Origin: Actinoallomurus spadix
GTDB taxonomy: Bacteria; Actinomycetota; Actinomycetes; Streptosporangiales; Streptosporangiaceae
Reading direction: 5' to 3'
Assembly: GCF_024055725.1 (NCBI RefSeq)
Contig: NZ_JAMXMX010000009.1
Location: forward strand, 124,001-188,000
Length of the DNA: 64,000 nt
Of the stretch, positions 8,410 through 15,632 are shown piece by piece; position 1 is the first letter of the stretch, and each line of letters begins with the position of its first letter. The notes under the pieces were generated by a model. It worked only from the letters and a program-made list of their open reading frames with translations. It was not told the DNA's origin and did not search any database. The translations under genes were made by a program, and so were the position numbers.

Positions 8410-9147
8410 TCAGTCGTCGAACGACAGATCCGGAAGCTCCCCGGCGCCTTCGGCCTCCAGTGCCTCGCGGACGACGCGGTAGGCGAGGCCGCCGGAGTAG
8501 CCCTTGCGGGCGAGCATGCCCATCAGCCGCCGGGTCCGCTTGACCGGGTCCAGGTTTCGGGTGCCGGGCAGCCTGCGGGCCACCAGCTCGCGGGCCGCCG
8601 CCTCCTCCTGCTCGGGGCCCAGCTCCTCCACGGCCTCGCTGACCGTCTCGTCGGCGACGCCGCGCCGCCGCAGCTCGGCGGCGAGGGCCCGGCGGGCCAG
8701 TCCACGGCCCACGTGCCGGGACTCGACCCACGCGCGGGCGAACGCCGCGTCGTCGATCAGCCCGACCTCGGAGTAGCGGCTCAGCACCCGCTCGGCGACG
8801 TCATCGGGCACGCCCTTGCGGCGCAGCGCGTCGGCAAGCTGCGCGCGCGTCTTCGGGGAGAACGACAGCTGCCGCAGGCAGATCTCGCGCGCCACCGCCT
8901 CCGGATCGGCGGGCGGGCCCTGCGCCGCCGGGCTGCCCGGCGTCGGGCCCTCGGGAGAGCGGCCCCTGCCGCGTCTGCGCCCACGCCGCCCCGACCGCCC
9001 GTCCTCCGTGGCCTCACCACTCGCCGGGGTCTCCGCCGCGCCGGCCACGTCATCCTCCTGAGCGGGGCCGGCGTCACCAGGGAAGGTCTCCGCGCCGGGG
9101 TCGGCCTGGCGCGGAGCGGGACGCCGCCACCCTTCAGGAGCGTTCAC
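8410..9147 (-). CDS. recX: Regulatory protein RecX
   Basis: 245 aa. The C-terminal 150 residues carry the three-helix RecX repeats: CLRQLSFSPKTRAQLADALRRKGV, then SEVGLIDDAAFARAWVESR, and the distal GYSGGLAYRVVREAL. RecX binds and restrains RecA filaments. The N-terminal 90 residues are a low-complexity Gly/Arg/Pro-rich extension, common in actinobacterial RecX proteins. It lies 42 bp downstream of recA on the same strand and is probably co-transcribed, so it shares the LexA-type control seen upstream of recA. Confidence 0.92.
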   Translation of the reverse strand: MNAPEGWRRPAPRQADPGAETFPGDAGPAQEDDVAGAAETPASGEATEDGRSGRRGRRRGRGRSPEGPTPGSPAAQGPPADPEAVAREICLRQLSFSPKTRAQLADALRRKGVPDDVAERVLSRYSEVGLIDDAAFARAWVESRHVGRGLARRALAAELRRRGVADETVSEAVEELGPEQEEAAARELVARRLPGTRNLDPVKRTRRLMGMLARKGYSGGLAYRVVREALEAEGAGELPDLSFDD

Positions 9148-9189
9148 GGGTCATCCCCCCGACCGATCCCGCCGCGGGGCGACCCGGGA

Positions 9190-11622
9190 TCACACGTCTC
9201 CCGGCTTCGGGGTCTTGGCGGCCCGCTTGGCCGGAGCAGCCTTGCCCGCCGGGGCGGCGGCCGCCGCCGGAGCCGCCGTGGGAGCGCCCGCCGGCTCGTC
9301 CGCCGGGGCGTCGACGCGCGGCCCCACGCCGAGCTTCTCCTTGATCTTCTTCTCGATCTCGTCGGCGATGTCGGGGTTCTCCTTGAGGAACCGCCGTGCG
9401 TTCTCCTTGCCCTGGCCGAGCTGGTCGTTGCCGTAGGTGTACCAGGCGCCGGACTTGCGCACGAAGCCGTGCTCGACGCCCATGTCGATCAGGCCGCCCT
9501 CGCGGCTGATCCCGACGCCGTACAGGATGTCGAAGTCGGCCACCTTGAACGGCGGGGCGCAGTTGTGCACCACCACGTCCTCCGCGACGAGGTTATGCAG
9601 TTCCTCCACCTCTACATCGAAGGTGCGGACCTTCTTGGCCGGCAGGACCTCCCGAATCGAGGAGAACCACAGCTGGTCCGCGAGGATCTCGTGGAGGAAG
9701 GTGTCGTCGAGAGCGTCGGCAAGACGCTGCACCCTGTCGCGCCGCAAGCGCTGCTTCCCGAGCACTTGGCGCATTCCGCCCCTCGGGTTCCCGGACATCT
9801 CTCCGAGAAAGCGCGCGGCGAGCGCTGGCGTCACGCCGCGGTTCTCCAGGTGCGCGAGTACAGGCTCGATGACATCTTCGGAGAGATATCCGCGACGCGA
9901 ACCATGGTGCCGCCCCTCGACCGCGCCCAGCTCTCGAACGAGGACCTGGCCACGGGGTCCCCACATCGGGATCGCCTGCGCGAAAGCCTCGGCGTTGTCG
10001 GCTCCACTCACCCGTACCTCCCACGTGGGGAGCTTGCCGCTGATCCGGCGTCCCTTGATCAGGCCGCCTCGTTGCGCACGGGGGTCCCGTTTCCGGACAC
10101 TGCTTCCGATCCCCCAACGCAGCAGGAGCCAGTGGATCTGATGGGCGAGTTGTTCAGACGTGGTGGTGAACCCTATACGGATGCCGCCGGTCTGCTCCCG
10201 TGAAATGTGTCCGTCGGACTCGAAGAGCCCAAAAATCAAGTTACCGACGACGTCCGCCGAGATGCCAGGAGAGAAGAAGAACCCGGGAAGCTTCTTTTCT
10301 GAAGCGAGCTTCCCCCAGACATCCGCCTCACGACAGAGCTCCAGGACTCCGTTCTTTTCTCCTGAACGATGAGAAAAACTGACGGCGATGCCACCATCTT
10401 TCGGCTTCGCCTCGCATCCGAGAGTGGATGCGATTTTCGCAGCATCCTCTTGCAGGGACTCTGCGACGTTGATGAAGGTAATCGGAGTCTTGCCGCCGAC
10501 GTATCCGTCGCCGATGAGATAGCCGAGCAGTCGAGCCTTGTCTGCTGTGATCGGCTCTTCCTGCCCGAATCCCGTAAGTGCCCTGGGACGTGCGACCCGA
10601 ACACCTGGCGCAAGCTCGCCGGCGAGTCTCCATCCCCGCTCGGTCAAGACCTTGTGATCGGGAGTGACCCACAGTTCGGTATTGTCGCCGAGCTTGAGGC
10701 CGATCACTTCTTGCTCCCCCTGGTCGAACCAGGAGGCGACCTCGCGGACTTGCAACTCCCCCTTCTTGTCGACGGCCACCACATGAATGGGCAGCAGCCC
10801 ATCGACCACATCCTCGATACGGTGTGTAACTCCGGTCAAGGGATCAAAGATTCGAGTGCCCTCGGCCAGGCATTTGTTTTTGACGACCTTGACGCGCGTA
10901 CGGTTCCCGACCGCATCCGTGCCGTCCTTCATTGTTTCGATTCTACGAACGTCCAGTCGAATGGATGCGTAGAACTTGAGCGCCTTTCCGCCAGTAGTGG
11001 TCTCTGGACTTCCGAACATCACACCTACCTTTTCCCGCAGCTGATTAATGAAAATCGCTGTGGTCCGGGTCTGGTGAATGGCGCCGGTGAGCTTGCGGAG
11101 GGCCTGGGACATGAGGCGGGCCTGGAGACCGACGTGGCTGTCGCCCATCTCGCCCTCGATCTCGGCGCGGGGCACGAGGGCCGCGACGGAGTCGATGACG
11201 ACGACGTCGATCGCGCCGGAGCGGATCAGCATGTCGGTGATCTCGAGGGCCTGCTCACCCGTGTCGGGCTGGGAGACGAGGAGGGCGTCGATGTCGACAC
11301 CGATCTTCTTGGCGTACTCCGGGTCGAGCGCGTGCTCGGCGTCGACGAACGCGGCGATGCCGCCCGCCTTCTGCGCGCTCGCCACGGCGTGCAGGGCGAG
11401 GGACGTCTTACCGGAGGACTCCGGACCGTAGATCTCGACCACGCGGCCACGCGGGAGACCGCCGATGCCCAGGGCGACGTCGAGGGCGATCGAACCGGTC
11501 GGGATCACCTCGACCGGGGGGCGTCCCTCCTGGCCCAGCCGCATGACGGAACCCTTGCCGAACTGCCGCTCGATCTGCGCGAGCGCCGCCTCGAGGGCCT
11601 TCTCGCGATCGTTTGCTGCCAT
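9190..11622 (-). CDS. recA: Recombinase RecA precursor containing an in-frame intein
   Basis: An 810-codon gene. Residues 1-250 and 688-810 together make a normal 373-aa RecA: Walker [10 protein letters not shown] at 66-74, Walker [11 protein letters not shown] at 140-149, and loop L2 around 195-212. Residues 251-687 are an intein inserted after KVVKNK. RecA drives homologous recombination and LexA cleavage, so splicing is needed to make the active protein. The Ala/Pro/Lys-rich tail after residue 765 is typical for actinobacteria. recX lies 42 bp downstream. Codons 182-250, next to the intein, show far more A/T-ending codons than the rest of the gene (see findings). Confidence 0.96.
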   Translation of the reverse strand: MAANDREKALEAALAQIERQFGKGSVMRLGQEGRPPVEVIPTGSIALDVALGIGGLPRGRVVEIYGPESSGKTSLALHAVASAQKAGGIAAFVDAEHALDPEYAKKIGVDIDALLVSQPDTGEQALEITDMLIRSGAIDVVVIDSVAALVPRAEIEGEMGDSHVGLQARLMSQALRKLTGAIHQTRTTAIFINQLREKVGVMFGSPETTTGGKALKFYASIRLDVRRIETMKDGTDAVGNRTRVKVVKNKCLAEGTRIFDPLTGVTHRIEDVVDGLLPIHVVAVDKKGELQVREVASWFDQGEQEVIGLKLGDNTELWVTPDHKVLTERGWRLAGELAPGVRVARPRALTGFGQEEPITADKARLLGYLIGDGYVGGKTPITFINVAESLQEDAAKIASTLGCEAKPKDGGIAVSFSHRSGEKNGVLELCREADVWGKLASEKKLPGFFFSPGISADVVGNLIFGLFESDGHISREQTGGIRIGFTTTSEQLAHQIHWLLLRWGIGSSVRKRDPRAQRGGLIKGRRISGKLPTWEVRVSGADNAEAFAQAIPMWGPRGQVLVRELGAVEGRHHGSRRGYLSEDVIEPVLAHLENRGVTPALAARFLGEMSGNPRGGMRQVLGKQRLRRDRVQRLADALDDTFLHEILADQLWFSSIREVLPAKKVRTFDVEVEELHNLVAEDVVVHNCAPPFKVADFDILYGVGISREGGLIDMGVEHGFVRKSGAWYTYGNDQLGQGKENARRFLKENPDIADEIEKKIKEKLGVGPRVDAPADEPAGAPTAAPAAAAAPAGKAAPAKRAAKTPKPGDV
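9562..10872 (-). mobile_element. RecA intein with LAGLIDADG homing endonuclease
   Basis: 437 residues from Cys251 to Asn687 of the precursor, followed by Cys688 as the +1 nucleophile. Splicing blocks are intact: N-terminal [18 protein letters not shown] (block B, TxxH), and a C-terminal block ending VVVHN before Cys. Both dodecapeptides of a LAGLIDADG endonuclease are present: LLGYLIGDG (intein residues 115-123, Asp122) and [11 protein letters not shown] (211-221, Asp220). The insertion point, length and sequence closely resemble the Mycobacterium tuberculosis RecA intein (440 aa) as I recall it, so this is the same allele class. Both splicing and homing appear competent. Base composition of the central part is lower in GC than the host gene. 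Confidence 0.95.
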
Positions 11623-11704
11623 GTGAGGTGTCCCTGTCGGGTCGATGCCTGTTGTTTGTCGGAAGCGACGTTACGGGGACCCGCCGACAGTTTTCGAGGA
11701 TCCG

Positions 11705-11720
11705 GTCCACCACTGTGGAC
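11705..11720. promoter_or_regulatory. Palindrome in the recA upstream region
   Basis: GTCCAC, 4-nt spacer CACT, GTGGAC. On the recA strand the surrounding TTGTCCACAGTGG is reminiscent of the upstream half of the LexA-independent (RecA-NDp/ClgR-type) promoters of mycobacteria. The matching downstream TAnnnT element is not clear, so this is only a candidate. Confidence 0.4.
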
Positions 11721-11747
11721 AACGCCGTCGCTTCCTTCACTCTAGCC

Positions 11748-11759
11748 GAACACGTGTTC
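11748..11759. promoter_or_regulatory. SOS box (LexA site) upstream of recA
   Basis: GAACACGTGTTC is a perfect match to the Gram-positive/actinobacterial LexA operator GAAC-N4-GTTC, inside the longer palindrome CGAACACGTGTTCG. It sits about 125 bp upstream of the recA start. The divergent ATP-grasp gene starts 70 bp on the other side and could also be affected. Confidence 0.85.
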
Positions 11760-11828
11760 GATCATGAACCAACGCGCCGATTCACCCGGGAAAGACGCGG
11801 CGTCTTGCCTTACGCTGAGGTCAGGATC

Positions 11829-12689
11829 ATGCCGGTGACCATCCTCATGTGCGCCGACCCGCTGAACCCCCGGCGGGTCGACGAGCACTACGCCCGGGAG
11901 GCCGAGGCCGTACGCGCGCTCGGCGGGTCGGTCGCGCTCATCGACCATGACGCCCTGCAGCGCGGCGACGTGGCCGAGGCCGTGCGCTGGGTGCCGGACG
12001 GGCTGGGGACCGCGTGGTACCGCGGCTGGATGACCACGCCGGCGCGGTACGCCGCGCTCGCCGGCGCGCTGGCCGCTCGCGACGTCGTCCTCGCCGTCCC
12101 GCCGGACGGCTACGAGAAGGCCCATGAGCTGCCCGGCTGGTACGAAACGTTCGCGGGCGTGACGCCGGCCAGCGTGTGGCTGCCGCTGTCCCCCGGGGTG
12201 AGGCCGGCGGCGGACGAACTGGCCGAGCTCGTACGCCCGCTGCGTCCCGGGGCGGCGGTCGTGAAGGACTACGTGAAGTCGCGTAAGCACGAGTGGGACG
12301 AGGCCTGTTACATCCCCGACCTCGCCGACGCCGAGCGGCTGCACGCCGTGGTCGCGCGATTCGTCGAACGCCAGGGCGAGTTCCTGGCCGGCGGTGTCGT
12401 CATCCGCGAGTACGAGCGGTTCGACGGCGGGGAGGCCCGCGTGTGGTGGATGGACGGCGAGCCGGTGCTGATGGGCCCGCACCCGGACACGCCGGACCGG
12501 TACCCACGCCCGCAGGCGGACCCGATCGCCCCGTGCGTGCGCGCGCTGGGCTGCCGGTTCATCACCACGGACCTGGCCCGGCGCGAGGACGGGGCCTGGC
12601 GGGTCGTCGAGGTCGGCGACGGTCAGGTGAGCGACCTGCCGTCGGTGTCCGAACCCGCCGATCTGTACCTCAGCTTCCCGATCAGGTAG
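11829..12689 (+). CDS. ATP-grasp protein of the R2K (DUF4343) type
   Basis: 286 aa. The C-terminal half has an ATP-grasp-like core: AAVVKDYVKSRKHEWDEACY (substrate or nucleotide lysines), VVIREYERFDGGEARVWW, and WRVVEVGDGQVSDLPS with the metal-binding E/D residues. This matches the R2K family-3 ATP-grasp (formerly DUF4343). Such enzymes join a carboxylate to an amine using ATP and often sit in peptide-tagging or small-metabolite operons. The ATG at 11829 fits the conserved start (MPVTILMCADPLNP). It is divergent from recA and followed, after a 56-bp gap, by a lipoprotein, a second ATP-grasp and a DUF350 protein on the same strand. The substrate is unknown. Confidence 0.75.
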   Translation: MPVTILMCADPLNPRRVDEHYAREAEAVRALGGSVALIDHDALQRGDVAEAVRWVPDGLGTAWYRGWMTTPARYAALAGALAARDVVLAVPPDGYEKAHELPGWYETFAGVTPASVWLPLSPGVRPAADELAELVRPLRPGAAVVKDYVKSRKHEWDEACYIPDLADAERLHAVVARFVERQGEFLAGGVVIREYERFDGGEARVWWMDGEPVLMGPHPDTPDRYPRPQADPIAPCVRALGCRFITTDLARREDGAWRVVEVGDGQVSDLPSVSEPADLYLSFPIR

Positions 12690-12745
12690 TGCTTTCGGCG
12701 GGATCTTGGCTCTAGACTTACCGGTCATTAGTCTCGACCCCGGAG

Positions 12746-13150
12746 ATGCGACCGCAAATGCCCCCAAAGGACGCGCGCAGGATGATGCGCTCCCACGTCG
12801 TCCAGCTGAGCGCGGTGAGCCTCCTGTCGCTGTCCATCGTCGGCTGCTCCCACCGCAGTGAGACCGCCTACTGCGTCGACGGCTGGGCGCCGGTCCACAG
12901 CTCCTACCGCGTCGTCCCCGACTACTACTGCGACAACGGCGGCTCGTACGGGCGTTACTACTGGTACTACGGCGGCAGCTACCGCAACGGGTACATCTCC
13001 CACGGCACGACCATCCGCCCGCGCGGCCCCCGCATCGTCTCGCGCGGCGGCCGGGTGATCTCCCGCGGCAGCAGCCGCAGCAGCCACAGCGGCCATGGCG
13101 TCTCGCGAGGCGGGTTCGGCCACCACGGCAGCAGCTCGCGGGGAGGCTGA
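12746..13150 (+). CDS. Small Ser/Gly/Arg/Tyr-rich putative lipoprotein (YgiB/YjfM-like position)
   Basis: 134 aa. A hydrophobic segment (VVQLSAVSLLSLSIVG) ends in a lipobox-like SIVGC, so the protein is probably lipid-anchored at Cys32 or so. The exported part has a Tyr/Gly-rich middle (YGRYYWYYGGSYRNGY) and a Ser/Arg/Gly/His-rich tail. I do not recognise a domain. It sits directly before a glutathionylspermidine-synthase-like gene. In enterobacteria the ygiB-ygiC and yjfM-yjfC pairs likewise combine a small lipoprotein with this ATP-grasp, which makes the association meaningful even though sequence similarity is not obvious. Several in-frame ATGs (12746, 12758, 12782, 12785) are possible starts. 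Confidence 0.65.
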   Translation: MRPQMPPKDARRMMRSHVVQLSAVSLLSLSIVGCSHRSETAYCVDGWAPVHSSYRVVPDYYCDNGGSYGRYYWYYGGSYRNGYISHGTTIRPRGPRIVSRGGRVISRGSSRSSHSGHGVSRGGFGHHGSSSRGG

Positions 13151-13153
13151 GCG

Positions 13154-14359
13154 GTGCGGCGCGGGCGTTCGGCGCCCCGGGAGCGCTGGGACCAGATCGT
13201 CGAGTCGCAGGGGCTGGCCTACCACCGCACCTCGCACCCCGGACATCTGCCCCGGCCGTACTGGGACGAGTCAGTGCACTACACGTTCGAGATGGACGAG
13301 GTGCTGGCCCTCGAGGAGACGGTCGAGGAGCTGCACCGGATGTGCCTGGCGGCGGTGGAGCACGTCGTCAGCACCCGCCGGTACGCCGTGTTCGGCATCC
13401 CGCCGTGGGTGTGGCCGCTGATCGAGGCGTCGTGGCGGCGCCGCGACCCGCACCTGTACGGGCGGTTCGACCTGTGGTACGACGGCTCGGGCCCGGCGAA
13501 GCTGCTGGAGTACAACGCCGACACCCCCACCTCGCTGCTGGAGAGCTCGATCGTCCAGTGGTACTGGGTGCGCGACACGCACTCCGACGACGACCAGTGG
13601 AACTCCATCCACGAGCGGCTCGTCGACCGCTGGAAGGAGATCGCCCCCACGGTCCTGTCCGGTCCGCCGGGGCTGCCCGGAGGGCCGGCCGTCCACTTCG
13701 CCTGGACGAACGAGGACGAGACCGGCGAGGAGGTCATGACGATCGCGTACCTGCAGGAGACCGCCGAGCAGGCGGGCGTGCCGGGCATCGCGATCGCCAT
13801 GGAGGACATCGGCTGGCACCACGACCGCGGTCGGTTCGTCGACCTGGAGAACCGCGACATCACGGCGTTCTGCAAGCTGTACCCGTGGGAGTGGATCGTC
13901 GGCGAGCCGTTCGGGCGGCAGGTGCCGCGGGCCGGCTGGGTCGAGCCGATCTGGAAGATGCTCCTGTCCAACAAGGCGCTGCTCGTCCTGCTGTGGGAGC
14001 TTTACCCCGGCCACCCGAACCTGCTGCCCGCCTACCTCGGCACGCCCGGCCCCCTCACCTCGTACGTCCAGAAGCCGCTGCTGGGACGCGAGGGCGCGAG
14101 CATGCGTATCGTCACGCCGGACGGCGTCCACGCGGACACGCCGGGCGAGTACGGCGCCGAGGGTTACGTCTTCCAGGAGTTCCGCCCGCTGCCGGACTTC
14201 GCGGGCGAGCACCCGGTACTCGGGGCCTGGGTCGTCGGCGACGAGGCGGCCGGCCTGGGCATCCGCGAGACCTCCGGCCTGATCACCGACGACACGTCGT
14301 CGTTCGTCCCGCACCGCATCCCGGCCGAGCCCGAGGACGGCGGAGTGGGCCCCTCGTGA
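13154..14359 (+). CDS. Glutathionylspermidine synthase-like ATP-grasp protein (YgiC/YjfC family)
   Basis: 401 aa, the full length of the stand-alone C-terminal ATP-grasp ligase domain of glutathionylspermidine synthase. Recognisable blocks include WDESVHYTFEMDEVLALEE, DLWYDGSGPAKLLEYNADTP, the KLYPWEWIVGEPFG segment, NLLPAYL, YVQKPLLGREGASMRI and the C-terminal FVPHRI. The family ligates a peptide or amino acid to an amine, using ATP. Actinomycetes do not make glutathione, so the true substrate must differ. It starts at GTG only 3 nt after the lipoprotein stop, with a GGGGAGG ribosome site inside the preceding gene, so the two are co-transcribed. A DUF350 gene follows 47 bp later. Confidence 0.85.
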   Translation: MRRGRSAPRERWDQIVESQGLAYHRTSHPGHLPRPYWDESVHYTFEMDEVLALEETVEELHRMCLAAVEHVVSTRRYAVFGIPPWVWPLIEASWRRRDPHLYGRFDLWYDGSGPAKLLEYNADTPTSLLESSIVQWYWVRDTHSDDDQWNSIHERLVDRWKEIAPTVLSGPPGLPGGPAVHFAWTNEDETGEEVMTIAYLQETAEQAGVPGIAIAMEDIGWHHDRGRFVDLENRDITAFCKLYPWEWIVGEPFGRQVPRAGWVEPIWKMLLSNKALLVLLWELYPGHPNLLPAYLGTPGPLTSYVQKPLLGREGASMRIVTPDGVHADTPGEYGAEGYVFQEFRPLPDFAGEHPVLGAWVVGDEAAGLGIRETSGLITDDTSSFVPHRIPAEPEDGGVGPS

Positions 14360-14406
14360 CCGTTTCCCCGGGCACTTCCCCGACCTCGGCTAAGGAGAGT
14401 AGACAG

Positions 14407-14856
14407 ATGGTCCTGGCGTTCTCAGACGGCTTCGGCACGGCGCTGGGCAAGGGCGCGGGCGCGATCGCCGCGTACACCGCCGTCGGCCTGGTGCTGCTGC
14501 TCATCGGCTTCTTCGCGGTCGACGTCACCACGCCGGGACGGCTTACCTCGATCATCCGGCACGGGCGGAACACGAACGCCGCGCTGCTGGCCGTCTGCGG
14601 CGTCGTGGGGGTCGGGCTGGTCGTCGCGTCCTCGATCTACGCCTCCGGCGGCCGGCTCAGCGAGGGCCTGATCGCGACGCTCGTGTGGGGCCTCGTCGGC
14701 ATCGTGGCCCAGCAGGTCGGCGCGCTGATCGTCCGGGCGCTGTTCCGCGTCGACGTGGCGGCGCTCATGCGCGCGGAGTCCCTCGAACCGTCCGCCGTGC
14801 TCCTCGGCGCGACGCAGGCGACGATCGGCCTGATCACCGCCGTCGCCGTCATCTGA
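14407..14856 (+). CDS. DUF350 (YjfL-type) four-helix membrane protein
   Basis: 149 aa with four predicted membrane helices: AIAAYTAVGLVLLLIGFFAV, AALLAVCGVVGVGLVVASSI, LIATLVWGLVGIVAQQVGAL and AVLLGATQATIGLITAVAVI. This is the usual DUF350/YjfL architecture. Its role is unknown; repeated linkage with YjfC-like ATP-grasp enzymes suggests a transporter or membrane partner for their product. An AAGGAG ribosome site precedes the ATG. It is the last gene of the ATP-grasp cluster. A 19-bp repeat pair lies just past the stop (14861-14879 and 14903-14921). Confidence 0.82.
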   Translation: MVLAFSDGFGTALGKGAGAIAAYTAVGLVLLLIGFFAVDVTTPGRLTSIIRHGRNTNAALLAVCGVVGVGLVVASSIYASGGRLSEGLIATLVWGLVGIVAQQVGALIVRALFRVDVAALMRAESLEPSAVLLGATQATIGLITAVAVI

Positions 14857-14860
14857 GGGC

Positions 14861-14921
14861 GGCGGCGTCACCTCACGGCGGGGGCGTCGTCGCCCGACGG
14901 CGGGCGGCGTCACCTGACGGC
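14861..14921. repeat. 19-bp direct repeat pair after the DUF350 gene
   Basis: GGCGGCGTCACCTCACGGC at 14861 recurs as GGCGGCGTCACCTGACGGC at 14903 (one mismatch, 42-bp period) in the short convergent gap. Confidence 0.6.
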
Positions 14922-14953
14922 CCGCCGGGACGGCCGTGGACCGGCCGGAACGG

Positions 14954-15373
14954 TCACCGGGCGTCGTACGGGGCGAGCCGGGGCCGTACGGGCGACGCGC
15001 CGCGGTGCACCGGCAGCCCGGCGGCCCGCCATTCCTGGAACCCGCCGATGACGTCGGTGGCGTTGACCAGCCCGAGCGCGCGCAGCGACGCGGCGGCCAG
15101 CGAGGACGAGTAGCCCTCGTCGCAGATCACGATCCACCGCACGTCATGGCCGGTGGCCTCCGGGATGCGGAATTCGCCGTCCGGATCGAGCCGCCACTCC
15201 AGATGGTTGCGCTCGACGACGATCGCGCCGGGAACGTCCCCGTCGGCCCGCCTCTGGTACTCCGGGCGCGTGTCGACGAGACGAGCCCCCTCGCGCACCG
15301 CCTCCGCGGCCTCCAGCGGCTTGAGCCGGACCAGCCGCGCACGCGCCTCGCCGAGCAGCCGGTCGACGCTCAC
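14954..15373 (-). CDS. Rhodanese-like domain protein
   Basis: 139 aa, essentially one rhodanese domain. The N-terminal VREGARLVDTRPEYQRRADGDVPGAI corresponds to the substrate-loop side; the active-site loop is VICDEGYSSSLAA with the catalytic Cys (about residue 89) present, so it may carry persulfide sulfur. The sulfur acceptor cannot be inferred. Its GTG start overlaps the DUF3046 stop (GTGA), so the two are translationally coupled. It is read toward recA, but the plus-strand ATP-grasp cluster lies between them. Confidence 0.85.
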   Translation of the reverse strand: MSVDRLLGEARARLVRLKPLEAAEAVREGARLVDTRPEYQRRADGDVPGAIVVERNHLEWRLDPDGEFRIPEATGHDVRWIVICDEGYSSSLAAASLRALGLVNATDVIGGFQEWRAAGLPVHRGASPVRPRLAPYDAR

Positions 15374-15564
15374 CGGAGCCGTTGCGGCACGTCGAAGGTG
15401 GCGCAGACGGCCCGCCAGACGTTCTTGGCGTCCTCGCCGTCGGCCAGCGCCTGCTCGACGGTGCGACCGCCGAGTTCGGACAGGACGTAGTCCTTGGCCA
15501 CGCTCTCGGCGTAGCCCGCGCCGAACTGCTGGTTCATCCGATCCCAGAACACCGTGAGTCGCAC
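15370..15564 (-). CDS. DUF3046 protein
   Basis: 64 aa matching the short actinobacterial DUF3046 family: MRLTVFWDRMNQQFGAGYAE, then SEL-GGRTV and EDAKNVWRAVC. The GTG at 15564 gives the canonical MRLTVF N-terminus. Function is unknown, but the gene is habitually found close to recA and lhr-like helicase genes in actinobacteria, as here. It shares a 68-bp divergent promoter region with the helicase. Confidence 0.85.
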   Translation of the reverse strand: MRLTVFWDRMNQQFGAGYAESVAKDYVLSELGGRTVEQALADGEDAKNVWRAVCATFDVPQRLR

Positions 15565-15632
15565 GGTCCCCACGCTACCGTTCCGGTCTCGCCGCGGCCG
15601 ATTCGGTCGGTGGGGCCGTGCACACTGGCAGC

